A stretch of DNA of 64,000 nt from Aradus depressus (GCA_963662175.1 OY759215.1:23859079-23923078), one strand, 5' to 3'. Counted from the first letter of the stretch, positions 20,395 to 30,888 are shown. Translations and numbers: made by a program. The notes: generated by a model not told the origin, from the letters alone.

Positions 20395-20800
20395 ACTTTC
20401 CAAGATATACGAAGTATAGGGGAAGTTATTTAATCAATTTGATGTTGAATTTTCATTTTCTCGGTCCATCTAGTTACAGAAATTTAAAACAATTAAATTC
20501 TGCGTCTTTTTGTGTTTCTGTGAACACGATAACTCCTGATAGAATGTATCTATTGACAAAAAATTGTATCATGTATATCCAGAACCCCGTAAAACACCTG
20601 TTAATTTTCAGCGGAGTTTGCTTGAAGGAAGGGGGATCAGAAGGTCCCAATAACTGCCGAGAATTTATCGTCCACTATTGATTATTATCGTTTATGGAGG
20701 AAGGGGGGGGGGGGGGGGGGCGCTTAACCCTAATGGAATGAATATATCGACACAAAATTTAGTTTGAGGAATCAAATGCCCCCGTATAAGTCAACAATAG
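20395..20800 (+). repeat. Rep2 copy with G homopolymer
   Basis: Head GATATACGAAGTATAGGGGA, middle TCCTGATAGAATGTATC, end ATATCGACACAAAATTTAGT. A run of about 18 G's at 20703-20720 interrupts an internal unit. Confidence 0.75.
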
Positions 20801-21693
20801 ATTTTAAGCCTTTTTGTTCTGTTTTTATTCTCCCAACTATGTGCACCGATGTTCGTATTCTTGTCTTGATTGCCATAGGAAACATAAAGCTAACTTTATC
20901 TGTAAACTGTATTACCCTAGTAGGTATGTTACCTATCTCTAATCGGATATTTCACACGATACCATGCTCATTAAAAACTTAAAAATTCATAGAATAATTT
21001 AACCTTTTCACAAACCACGTTAGAAAATAATACATTTTCTGCTTTAGCGGCTCCACTATAAAAAAAAAAACCAGAATGCATTTAGTATCATTTATGCTAT
21101 AATAAAGATTCTCCTGTTTTGCAATTCCATTTGTTAACTTTTATAAATATTTATCATTATGATAATGTAATTGTCTGTTAATTCTTCAAGGTTTTTTTCT
21201 ATTTTCTTTCCTACAGAAAACTATTTAAAAATCAAATTTGAATTGCCATACCAATTATACATAGTCATAATGTGTAGAGTATTTGAGTTACAAATGGAGA
21301 TATTTTATTGTCCTGAGAGCCATATTCAACAGTATTGTCTGACAATCTCTTCTCGTCTCTTTCCTTTCTTTCTCTTCCATTTTGTTTTGTTGTCCTTTTT
21401 ATAACCATTGAAATTATAGGTGTAACCTCCCATCAACTTAGTAATGTTCTTTTAATCATTCTTGGTAAACCTCTTCATGGCTGCAGTTAAAATTTTTAAT
21501 TATCACTTGTTCTATCCTAAAAAGGAGAATCCTAAATAACATGTGGATTTTCTTTTGTAAGTATATTTAGGATTTATATACCTTATTTGGGTGTTGGGAT
21601 AAAAGCAGTGTGTTTCCCATTATTAAATATTGAAGTAAAAAATTAGGATTTTATTATATATATACCACTGTACATATATAGAGAGTATATTTA
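20801..21693. other. Unassigned AT-rich stretch
   Basis: Two open frames of 72-77 codons (20764, 21171) lack coding composition or family resemblance. Nothing else is seen. Confidence 0.4.
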
Positions 21694-22010
21694 GAGGGCG
21701 CCGGTGTGGTATGCGTGCTTGCCTTCTGATCGTGGGTTCGAAACCCGGCCGAGGCCCCTAGTTTATTTTATCTTGGAGGTAAAATAAACTTAAGTCCTTC
21801 GGATGGGAAGTTAAGCGATGGTCCAGAGCCTGTACGATGTCAGGTACTCGTTAAAGACCCCTGCCCTAGGTGAATCACAATTTAGGGTAGTCAAAATTTA
21901 GGACTCCCATAGTAGAGTCGGGCTCATGTCCACCAGAGTGACGAAAGAGCGCTCTGGTAGTAGGCGATATGACCTCGTAGTTAAAGCCCGGGCATGAGTG
22001 TTAATAACTA
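21694..22010 (+). mobile_element. SINE-A copy with box A deleted
   Basis: Otherwise close to consensus, but it carries three short deletions of 6-8 bp: AGCTCA from box A, the GAGCTCAA region of the anticodon arm, and CACGCCG before H2. Loss of box A should abolish internal pol III transcription. Box B GGTTCGAAACC is intact. The tail is TTAATAACTA. Confidence 0.9.
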
Positions 22011-22029
22011 TATTCATTACATCAGCATT

Positions 22030-22545
22030 TGTATTTGAGTCGAGCCCTCCTTCTCTGATTCTCTCTTCCCTTCGGCCGCTTCCGCGGAAAATTGATTGGT
22101 GCCATCCTATGGGGTTTTGAATTTAAATATAAAATTTCATGACAATACTTTCATTACATCGGCAGTTATTAGGATTTTTGAATTAGGCCTTCCTTTGATC
22201 TCCCCTTCCCTTCTGATTCCTCTGAAAATGAATATGTGTCGTCCTTAAAGGGTTTTGATTATGAAATTTCGTGTCAATACATTAATCAAAAGGGCAGTTA
22301 TTAAAGTTTTTGTGTTGTACCTCCACCCTAATGCCCCCCTTCCCTTTGGCCGCTTTGGCTGAAACAGGATTCTCGATACACATATAAAATTTCGTCTCGG
22401 TACATTCAATCTTTTGAGAGTTATCATACATACACACACAGAGACAGACAATTTTTTTTTCCATTTTTGGAATAAGAGGGAAGACATGAAATTTCTTTGA
22501 AAACTCAACATCGAATTTCTGACCTATTACATAACTAACTGATAA
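22030..22545 (-). repeat. Rep2 copy
   Basis: Reverse-strand internal units (TACATCGGCAGTTATTAGGA and others) and head (AACTCAACATCGAATTTCTG). The tail is truncated. Confidence 0.8.
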
Positions 22546-22727
22546 TTTCTTCTGCCCTCATTTGTGTACGAATAGTCATATTTCCCACATTCCAGTGTAT
22601 ATATTTACGTTTCGAGGGACGAATATATAAAAACTGCATTCGGTAAGTAATCGTAGTGAAACATTTGTTCAGAAACAATGTTATCGATTACCGACTATTT
22701 TCTATTCTTGTCGTTGTTTAGTTTCAG

Positions 22728-22882
22728 GTGAGTTGTTGTTGGGATTGTTTGGGACCGAGTGGATGGTGTGCCTGGCAGGCCACAGTGACATCAGCTCCCC
22801 ATGACCCCTTGACAAGGTCCGCCTGGCTCACCTTGACTACCTCCAGCCACCATTCGTCTACATATATCACTCAGTTTCCTAA
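22728..22882 (+). pseudogene. Exon-like coding segment with one in-frame UGA
   Basis: After an acceptor-like TTTAGTTTCAG, a frame starting GAG at 22730 reads ELLLGLFGTEWMVCLAGHSD and on to a UGA at 22802-22804. It then continues in the same frame, PLDKVRLAHLDYLQPPFVYI and on to TAA at 22880. Codons on both sides of the UGA are strongly coding-like (G-first, GC3-rich) in this AT-rich region. The simplest reading is a decayed exon or retrocopy where CGA became TGA. Read-through of UGA followed by C is a less likely alternative. The protein is not recognised. Confidence 0.35.
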
Positions 22883-23087
22883 TTATACATTCATAATGTA
22901 TATCATTTATTGTGACTTCCACGATAAAAGTGATTTTATAATTATTTCCTTGTGACTTCCCCGTTCTTATCACCTTAGAAATATTGTCTTTAAGTATTAA
23001 CAACTGACCGTTGTCGCATAAATCAATGAAATATCATGTAAAATATGTATTTACGTATTCTCTACAAAGTTTACTTGAAATGTAATT

Positions 23088-23375
23088 ATCTTGTAAAATG
23101 TAATTAGGCCCCGGAGTAAAGTGGTCTCAATTTTAGACCGATTTCGGCCAAAATCTAATCAGAAACTAGCCCATGTGACCTCTTCATTCCGAATTTCAAG
23201 TTCGTAACTACAATCGTTTTTGCGACAGAGCGCTCACAACTTTCCAATCATATATACTCATACACAGACAGACATCATCGCGAAAATGGTCAAAAAGTAT
23301 CTCGGAATTTCGCTTCAATATTACGATACCGCATTTCAATACTTTCTTATACTATCTATACGTATATGAAAATAA
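23088..23375 (-). repeat. Rep3, full reference copy
   Basis: Reverse-strand Rep3: GGCCCCGGAGTAAAGTGGTC at the 3' end, GCGACAGAGCGCTCACAACT, ACAGACAGACATCATCGCGA, and the head at about 23330-23370. Confidence 0.8.
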
Positions 23376-23654
23376 AAATGACAGTTTTAAAGGACTCCCC
23401 AGTACAATCATAGAGAGGAATGTCATGAGGTTGACAAGAGGGCTTTGGAAGCTGGTAGTGGCGAGGGGGTTGTAGGGGGATGATTTGACATCCTCCTCTT
23501 GGCCATTTGTCACGCCCTTTGACCCTTACCTTTTCTTTTCCTTGATCTTTGCTTCAATAATTTCTGAGTTAGAGTGCTCACTAAGTTCCAATCTTCTGAA
23601 ACACAAAGACAGAAAATAGTCAAAACTTATTATGACCTTAAAACGTGAAATTCC
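23376..23654. other. Unassigned spacer
   Basis: No repeat or gene recognised. Confidence 0.35.
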
Positions 23655-23870
23655 TAGCCCCCCAATATATGTATACTGGAAGAAGGGAGATGGGCCAAGA
23701 GGAAGACAACTGGTGCGGTGGCGGGACGATCTGGACAGGTTAGCAGGGAGTCTCTGGCACAGGTCGGCCTCCTGTCCCAGGTGCATGGAATAAAATGGCA
23801 GAGCCAAAGATGGGCCTAGTTTCCAGTTTGTATAGATGTATATTTATTACTATTATTATTGTGAACCTTA
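23655..23870 (+). pseudogene. LINE ORF2 C-terminal remnant with ATT tail
   Basis: One frame reads KKGDGPRGRQLVRWRDDLDR and then LAGSLWHRSA. This is the GRGRPxxRWRDDLxxxxGxxWxxxA block found near the end of many insect LINE ORF2 proteins. A frameshift breaks the following W-x-x-MEEAF region. The 3' end is an ATT-rich run at about 23840-23865. 5' truncated and inactive. Confidence 0.7.
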
Positions 23871-23983
23871 GGAAGCAAATAAAAAGGATATTATTATTAT
23901 TATACTATAGGTATAAGAAAGTAAAAATTAAAATTAAAAATATCAATTGTTGCTATGGTAACGACTATACTTTGTTAGTTAGT

Positions 23984-24246
23984 TATTATCTGGGAGGTAA
24001 AATAAACTTGAGCACGCCGTCCTTCGGATGGGACGTTAAGCGATGGTCCCGAGCCTGTACGATGTCAGGTACTCGTTAAAGACCCCTAACCTAGATGAAT
24101 AAAAAATTTAGGGTAGGCAAAATTTAGGACTCCCACAGTAGAGTCGGGCTCATGTCCACCAGAGTGACGAAAGAGCGCTCTGGTAGTAGGCGATATGACC
24201 TCGTTGTTAAAGCCCGGGCATGAGTCATAAAACCTAACCTAACCTA
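23984..24246 (+). mobile_element. SINE-A, truncated at hairpin H1, 10-bp duplication
   Basis: Starts at TTATCTGGGAGGTAAAATAA, so the tRNA head is missing. It ends in CATAAAACCTAACCTAACC. GTTAGTTAGT flanks it at 23974-23983 and 24247-24256, consistent with a real 5' truncated insertion rather than later erosion. Confidence 0.9.
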
Positions 24247-24249
24247 GTT

Positions 24250-24486
24250 AGTTAGTATGACTCATGCCCGGGCTTTAACTACAAGGTCATATCGCCTACT
24301 ACCAGAGGGCTCTTTCGTCACTCTGGTGGACATGAGCCTTACTCTACTGTGGGAGTCCTAAATTTTGCCTACCCTAAATGTTTATTCACCTAGGGCCGGG
24401 GTCTTTAACGAGTACCTGACATCGTACAGGCTCGGGACCATCGCTTAACGTCCCATCCGAAGGACGGCGTGCTTAAGTTTATTTTA
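24250..24486 (-). mobile_element. SINE-A, truncated at hairpin H1
   Basis: Reverse-strand copy tail-to-tail with the previous one (ATGACTCATGCCCGGGCTTT). It ends at AGTTTATTTTAG, inside the H1 stem; the tRNA head is absent. Confidence 0.9.
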
Positions 24487-25607
24487 GTAGTTTATGCAGA
24501 ATCCCCCCCCCATACATGAAAACACTTAGCACGAACGGAACGGGGTCGAGGCATGCGCAGTGCCAGTTTGTTAGCAAATTTCTCCTTCTTCTTGCCGCAA
24601 TTGCTGAACCATTTATTTGTCTGAGTCTAAAAATTGTGTACTTGCGCAAAAGCAAAGTAAAAAGCAACATAACCTGCCAAGTATGACCTAAAGAGAGGTA
24701 GGATTTTTGACATTTTCATATCTGGATTCAATCCGAACTGAATCCAGTTTCATGAAAACCCTCGATCTGGATCTCGGTTCAAGTCAGTTTGAATCCCATG
24801 AAAACGTAGTAACAGACTGTTATTCAACCTGTTAATATTATAATAATATTTCAGTCTTGATTATTAATTCATGCGCTTCGTCAAACCAGCCAAAATATTA
24901 TCCAACTTGTCCTTCATCCTTCCAAATCTTGTCAATAGGGGATAACAACCAAAACTTTAACCAACGAAATTTTAATCCCCCCTGATGAACATCCTGGATC
25001 CGCCCTTGACTCCTGTCTTTTACATTTTGCGTTACAAGTGCTGTGTAGGCGTCCTTTGAGAAGCTCTCCAGGACGAGACCAAAGGAAGAAGAGGAAGTAC
25101 TAAAAGTGTCTTTTCAAATGTTAATTAGCTCTAGAGTTCAGTTGGATAAAACCCATTTTGCCGCCAGTTAGACACTCTCCCGCCATTTTCTCAACTTGGA
25201 TAAGATAATTGGCGGGCTTCTCTAATGAGACTACTTGCATATTAATTTGTCCCGACTTATCTTTATTGCTAAACAGACATGTTTTCATCACTTAGTTATC
25301 TCATTGTAAAAATGTACACTCACATCAGCCTATAATAACATTTCATTAACTGTTTATTTTTTAGACAAATGAGCTTTTGTGGAAATAGTTCAACCACTAT
25401 TCTTGTTTATATCTTGTCCTAATAAATATAGATACATTAATGCCCTTGTAAGTGAATATATCTTCCTCATATAATTGTTGTTTCTATTATTAAACATTTC
25501 AATAAAAAATGTGTTAAAAATCGAGATAACAGACGTAGTAGGAATAATTGAAATAAATGAGCAATGTGAAAAGATCGTGTTCCTATTTCTCCTTTGCTTC
25601 TCCTTAG
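24487..25607. other. Unassigned stretch
   Basis: Mostly AT-rich with GC-richer patches at 24520-24650 and 25040-25230. No coding frame or repeat is recognised. Confidence 0.35.
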
Positions 25608-25699
25608 ATCAGGTTGAACATATCGCAAGACACAATTGGGGAAAGACAGCCAAACATGAACAGATCACCATGACGACCTCCGTACATCGCTCCAGCTAG
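25608..25699 (+). CDS. Candidate terminal coding exon
   Basis: A strong acceptor (TTTCTCCTTTGCTTCTCCTTAG) ends at 25607. The following 92 bp read QVEHIARHNWGKTAKHEQIT, then MTTSVHRSS and TAG at 25697-25699 when entered in phase 1. The alternative phase 0 also stays open to TGA at 25671-25673. An AATAAA lies about 70 bp downstream (near 25771). No upstream partner exon can be assigned and no family is recognised. It may be chance in a repeat-rich region. Confidence 0.3.
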
Positions 25700-26348
25700 A
25701 CCAGCCTTCATATATATATATATAATCCTAAGACTGTTATTTGGTAATTTGCGGTACCTAAATAATTGTAAATAAAAATAATAATAATAATTATTTAATG
25801 TATTAGGAATTTTGAATTGACAAGACTTCATGTAAGGAGGGGAGGGGTCAAGTTATGGTGATCTGTTCATGTATATATAAATATAAAATATACTCCCATT
25901 AAACTACAGTGATCATATTTTTATATAATCAGCTTTGCCCGAAATCTGCAAAATGTTGCAAAAATACTGTAATACAGTATGGGCCTGTAGGACTAACGAA
26001 CACGATGTTTTTCTAATTATATCATATATTATATATATGAGTATTATATATCGGGGTGACAAGTATAATATTTAAAATATGGGAGTCAAACTCAACTATC
26101 AAACGGAACTAAAGCCATTTTCTCTTAAAAATAATAATAATAATATTTATTTCCGTTATGCTTGTAACTTATAAATTATATACATCGCCTATAATAAACT
26201 GTAGTATAAACTAACACATTCTTGACGATCTGATGATTGGAATTTTTTTTTTTTTTTTTTCAAATAAGCCTGACGGGATTAGGAACTAGCAATTCTGATA
26301 TCAGTTCAACAATGATAAGTTTTTCATAAAGACATTTTTTGGCGGGTT
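25700..26348. other. AT-rich stretch with inverted repeat partner and LINE-Q tail
   Basis: ATGGTGATCTGTTCATG at 25855-25871 is the exact complement of 25655-25671 in the candidate exon. A LINE-Q-like tail with ATA repeats lies at 26130-26220 (AATAATAATAATAATATTTA). Confidence 0.5.
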
Positions 26349-26361
26349 ATTGTGAGGATCC

Positions 26362-26609
26362 AGGACACTTGGCAAGAATGGGGGACCATGATGTGCCAAA
26401 GATGACATTACTGGAGGAAATCCACGGGACCAGACGTGTTGGGAGGCCGAAGCTGCGTTGGAAGGACGGTGTTGCGCATGATGCGAGGATCCTACTTGGA
26501 GTCAGGAACTGGAGCGCAACTGCACAGGACCGAGACGACTGGCGAAGGCTGATCTAGGAGGCCTTGACTCAGAGATGAGTTGTTGCGCCGATGATGATGA
26601 TGATGATGA
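26362..26609 (+). mobile_element. 5' truncated LINE insertion with 13-bp target duplication and GAT tail
   Basis: ATTGTGAGGATCC occurs at 26349-26361 and again at 26610-26622, bounding 248 bp. The insert reads GHLARMGDHDVPKMTLLEEI, then GRPKLRWKDGVAHDARILLG and WSATAQDRDDWRRLI. This is the C-terminal HxxRM ... GRPxxRW ... DRxxWRxL block of LINE ORF2 proteins. It ends in a GAT run at 26591-26609. Truncated 5' end, simple-repeat tail and target duplication are all the marks of target-primed reverse transcription. The coding frame is uninterrupted to its own stop, so the insertion is fairly recent. Confidence 0.9.
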
Positions 26610-26622
26610 TTGTGAGGATCCT

Positions 26623-27184
26623 TAGAGACGGCCTTTTAGAGCATGCCCAGAACTCATTGATTAGCAATTTCATTCCAGACGACCGAAGTTTTCTGCGAGA
26701 AACACCGGGAGCAGGTCATAACTTCCATGTTTCAATATTCATTCAACTTGAGGTCAACAGATGGCCTTGGGTTAGTTGGAGCCCACTCAAATTGTATTCA
26801 GAAAGTTTGTATGGAATCGGTTCTATTTTTAAAATGTATCTTCTCACATGAGACGAAGTACATGGAGAAAAATGTATTCATACTGTCCTTGTCCTTTTAG
26901 GTCGTACGGGAAAGTAAATATCAAAAATATCGTGATTACATGTGATTTATGTGCAATGCCATTTTGTATGAAGAGTATGACTGTGTATGGTCGGGATGTT
27001 GATAGTCAATAGTACTATCGAAATGTCAATCGATATCCGCACTTCTTTTTTGATTGTGAGCTCAAGGAAAATTGGAAAGCGGAGATAAGGGTCAAAGAGA
27101 GTGACAAATGGCCTACAGGTGAATGTCAAATTATCCCCCGACAACTCCTCCCGCATCTCCACCCCCCTCCCTGTCACTTTACTG
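26623..27184. other. Unassigned stretch
   Basis: No repeat match or coding structure is seen. Confidence 0.35.
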
Positions 27185-27265
27185 GGGAGTCCAACTTTTA
27201 AAATCGGACAAAAAATAAGATCATTTAACTTCGGGGCCTAGGTTCATTTTACAAGATACTCTTTA
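27185..27265 (+). repeat. Rep3 3' fragment
   Basis: AAAATCGGACAAAAAATAAG and CTTCGGGGCCTAGGTTCATT match the Rep3 3' end. Confidence 0.6.
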
Positions 27266-27289
27266 TATAAACAAGATTGGAAAATACAA

Positions 27290-27700
27290 TTATTGTTATG
27301 GCTATCTATATATCACCTTCAAACAGCGTGGAGGCAATTATAAAATTTATTCGTTTTTCACTTGCGGTATACTTTGAAGAAGTATCAAAACTTTCTAAAG
27401 GCATCATGAACTTCCTTTGATTTTGGCTGGAGATTTCAAATGTAATTTTGCAGAAGATAGGGCTAAGTCATTGATTAAGTTTTTTTTGACACATTTAAAC
27501 TGAGAATGATTAATGATAGAAAGTTAATACAACAAGAGATTTTCAACACAAACGTGGCACAACAGTAGTTACTTACTATAGACGCTGTGTTTGCAAGATT
27601 TGTAGAAAAAATTGATTCTAAAACTTATTTTTTATACTTTAGTGACCATAAACCAATCATTTCATTTATAGATTTTGAAGAAAATAATGTGCGTGATACT
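27290..27700 (+). pseudogene. Decayed endonuclease/exonuclease/phosphatase (EEP) domain
   Basis: With at least three frameshifts and stops the + strand preserves the order of an EEP nuclease. It reads MAIYISPSNSVEAIIKFI (27298-27352), LPLILAGDFKCNFAEDRAKS (27410-27470; the GDFN catalytic block, here GDFKCN), LRMINDRK (about 27499-27523), then DAVFARFVEKIDSKTYFLYF and SDHKPI (27582-27665; the SDH block with the catalytic His). This arrangement is seen in arthropod retroelement and Helitron/helicase-associated endonucleases. I cannot tell which element it came from, and no RT or helicase is adjacent. It cannot encode an active enzyme. Confidence 0.7.
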
Positions 27701-28734
27701 GAATGTGACGAGTCTATGCCAATAACTTTCATAACAATGATGGAAATAATGAGGCAAACTCTGATCATATGATAAGATTCTGTAATGTTAACTTAGTCTT
27801 ATCTCTTATGCTTTTGGCTGAGGATGGTAGAAATACCGAAAGTACTCCTATGTAAATATAGTTGGTGAAATTAGACAATATCATAAATAAACAAGTTTTA
27901 TTTCTTTCAAGTTCATCTGATCATATGGATGTTGATAGCTAAGATGTCGATAGATTAACTTGATGAATAATAATTATTATTATAAACTACATGACAATGT
28001 ACAATACTGATAAACTTTCTCAAGCAAAATCCCTGGAGAGTGATGAACTGTGCATGTTTCCATGACAAATTGTACACTATACGATAATAACATTTTGTTA
28101 CAACTACTCTCAATATTTCATTCCTGAATACTCTCTTAAGATCGACCACTTTCAACATAATGCTTCTTAAGAGCATACATTCGTCAATTCTATTACTTTT
28201 CCCTAACAAATTTACATAGAAATTTTACAATTTAATAATTTCAATTTGAAATTATTTCCATTTAAAATTACTTAGCCAAAAATTATTTTCAACCAAAAAA
28301 ATCACAGATGAGCTCCGCTTCTGTCGCGCGTCCCGCGACGCACACCGGGTTTTTAATCTGATCAATAGTTTCATGGTATCGATAATAGAGGATAGATAGT
28401 ACTTCAGAATCGACTATAGAATGATAGGATGTGATAGAAGCCGTGCCCAGGTAGTGTTGGCCGGACATGGCTCTATCCGGAAGTGTGGTTCCCCGGATAC
28501 CCTACATCCGTCACACTCCTCTGGAATGTTGAGTAGCTCCCTCCGCTCTCTGCTTACTATCTTAGCCCTCCTATTCATGTTCTTCGCAAGTGCTCACTTG
28601 ACAGTTTAGAGGCCATCTTGCTACTGACCCATCCAATCAAATTGTTTGTTTTTTACCCTAGCAAACGAGTGAATTTGATTGGAGGATGATTTTTAATCTT
28701 CATCGTCTAATGACGATGTCACCTTACGAAAACG
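27701..28734. other. Unassigned stretch with one hydrophobic short frame
   Basis: A 27-codon frame at 28526-28609 (MLSSSLRSLLTILALLFMFF and a short tail) looks like a signal peptide, but it has no clear donor site and no partner exon. GC-richer patches lie at 28310-28350 and 28430-28600. Otherwise AT-rich with no repeat assigned. Confidence 0.3.
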
Positions 28735-28990
28735 TCGTCGGTGAATCACAGACAATGTACTTCCCCAGAACGAATTAATCCACTAAGTTATTGCTTTCCC
28801 AGTGAAACCAATCTGTCGATTCCTTTGAAAATCGATCGGTGTCTTACTCAGGGAGACTTCTGAATCATATTAAATTTTGTGTTGATACATCGACAGTTAT
28901 TAGACTCTTCGAGTTAGGCCCCTCTTCTACTTTTTTCTCTTTAGTTTCCTCTCCAGTGCCATTTTCGGAAAACTGGATTCGAATCATTCT
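28735..28990 (-). repeat. Rep2 tail fragment
   Basis: GTCGGTGAATCACAGACAAT, ACTTCCCCAGAACGAATTAA and one internal half-unit. Confidence 0.75.
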
Positions 28991-29012
28991 AAGGCCTTCA
29001 TTTAGATGCCTA

Positions 29013-29234
29013 GAGGGCCTTGGTAGCTCAGAGGTACTTGCCTATACGATGTCATATGGTCGTTAAAGACCCCTCGGTCTAGTCTAGGTGAATACAAATT
29101 TACGGTAGACAACATTTAGGACTCCCAGAGTAGAGTTGGGCTCAAGTCCACCAGAGTGATGAAAGAGCTCTCTGGTAGTAGGCGACTTGACCTCTTAGTT
29201 AAAGCCCGGACATGAGTCACAATAACTAACTAAC
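29013..29234 (+). mobile_element. SINE-A with a large internal deletion
   Basis: GAGGGCCTTGGTAGCTCAGA is followed directly by TATACGATGTCAT, so the anticodon arm, box B, H1 and H2 are deleted. H3 and H4 are present and the tail is CACAATAACTAACTAAC. Confidence 0.85.
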
Positions 29235-29329
29235 TTTTGAAGAATATTTGTCTACCTTCTTCCTATGCGCCCCGTGAAAAACGATCAGACTGCAGTTGAA
29301 AACATTTTATTACTTCAACACTAAACTTA

Positions 29330-29600
29330 CATCTCCCACAAAGATCCTATCTTCTCCTGCAATCTTATCTACAGGATAGATGCCTTGCTGAGGACCAAGG
29401 AAGTGCTGGATCGGAATGCAACTCCACTGAGGAAGGAGTTACTCAGGACCGCATCCTAGTACCGTTGCTTTACACGATTTACACCTATGACGTGCCGACA
29501 CAAACTGCATTTGCTACGAAGTTCTTGTATAGTTTCCATACATCTATTACTTACTCTTCCCACAGATCAGATTACAATCACAAGTATCCTAGCGTCGACA
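29330..29600 (+). pseudogene. LINE reverse transcriptase fragment (Jockey-like)
   Basis: The frame at about 29428-29530 reads EEGVTQDRILVPLLYTIYTY and then DVPTQTAFATKFLYSFHTSI. It aligns with the GVPQGSVLGPLLYxIYTxDxP block of non-LTR reverse transcriptases. The FADD catalytic pair that should follow is replaced by FLYS, so the copy is dead. The upstream part is frameshifted. Confidence 0.7.
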
Positions 29601-29784
29601 TGTTAAAGAAGAAATAATTGTCGGTGAATCATTTCTAATGTATTTTCTCAGCTGGAATAATATTTGTCATTTTTGTATGCTAAATTTCCACACTTTTTTT
29701 GTCTTGATTAGGCTGATATTCAATAAGTAAGCTATCAATGGACCCACTTACAAAATTACATCTCGATTGATTAATGTGTAGGTA

Positions 29785-29830
29785 GATGGTTGATGTAGCA
29801 AGAAGTGATTATTTCACAGGTTGAATATAA
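29785..29830 (+). repeat. A-type hammerhead element flank scrap
   Basis: GATGGTTGATGTAGCAAGAA and GTGATTATTTCACAGGTTG match the outer arm sequence of the elements at 14088 and 61925. Confidence 0.6.
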
Positions 29831-29832
29831 AA

Positions 29833-30215
29833 AAGTCGGTGAATCACCGACAATGTACATCTCCAGAACTAATTAATCAATTAAGTTTTCGCTCGTCTTA
29901 CAAAAATAATCGATTTATGAATCCTCACACTGAATAATGTGTCGATATACTCACTACATCGGCAGTTATTAGGGTTTTTGGATTGAGCCTCCTCCTGTGA
30001 TCCCTCACTTCCCTATGACAGATTTTGCTGAAACTTAAAAGGTCCTTATGGGTTTTTGAAATTAAATATAAAATTTCATGCAGATACATTCATTACATCG
30101 GCATTAATTAGAGTTTCTGTGTAAAGCCTCTCCCCACTAATCTCCCCTTCAGCCAATTCTAAGGGTTGCAAAACATGAAATTCCGTTGAAAACTCAACAT
30201 CTTTTTTGGGACTGA
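29833..30215 (-). repeat. Rep2 copy
   Basis: Begins with the intact tail hairpin GTCGGTGAATCACCGAC at 29836, then TCAATTAAGTTTTCGCTCGT, and two internal units. Confidence 0.8.
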
Positions 30216-30306
30216 TTTCATAAATTTCCCTATTCTTGGTATAACTATTGTGAACCTCTCAAAAATGTTACTATTATATTGTAGCTGGTTTCGAGGTTGA
30301 TTTCAT

Positions 30307-30610
30307 AATAATAATAATTTTATTTCCATGAAACTAATGCATAGTAATAGGATACGTCAAAAGAATTTATACATTAAGGTAGCTTATAAATTAGATTTAT
30401 AACTACTTGAGTCTAACACACCTATGATTAGTAGTAATAACAAAACTATTAAAAAAAGTAAAATTAAATGTATAGAAACTGAATAAATAAATATTTAAAA
30501 ATATATCAGTAAATTGTCATAGTGTTTCATCCAATCATGTCTTATTGTGTGTTTTTCAATACGTTCCCGGCAATTATCAATACTTATGGCATTTATTACA
30601 CTAACCGTAA
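30307..30610 (-). pseudogene. LINE-Q 3' end, best copy, with ORF C-terminus
   Basis: The reverse strand ends in an ATT-type tail (AATAATAATAATTTT on the + strand, 30306-30318). A 3' UTR with a conserved block (ACGTCAAAAGAATTTATACA) comes before it. Upstream, at about 30500-30600, a short reverse frame reads INAISIDNCRERIEKHTIRH and then DWMKHYDNLL, which looks like an ORF2 C-terminus. Copies of the UTR occur at about 1745, 3916, 11507/12148, 26130, 49055 and 56985. Confidence 0.6.
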
Positions 30611-30888
30611 GATACATACCTACAATTTACATAAGTTGGCAATAATAGTGAATAATCTATTATAAAACAAAATAAGTAAAGACTAAAAAGTAAAAAATAA
30701 AAATAAATAGAAACTTTAAAAAAAACAAATTGGTTGTCTGTAAAGTCGGTTTACGGCCGGTAGGTTGACGTGACTACGTCATAACATCACAGTAGTATAA
30801 TACACAAAAGAAGTGGAAGGAAAATAAAATGGAAACAAGTTCATTGATAATTAACGGCGCCAATCGCCGCCTTCGGTTGTAGGCAGGT

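Noticed and set aside
20703..20720. G homopolymer of about 18 bases as a functional element
   Set aside because: Homopolymer growth inside a Rep2 unit; a similar run is at about 31690. Likely slippage or sequencing uncertainty.
22802..22804. Selenocysteine codon
   Set aside because: No SECIS-like structure was recognised downstream and there is no selenoprotein motif. A point mutation is simpler.
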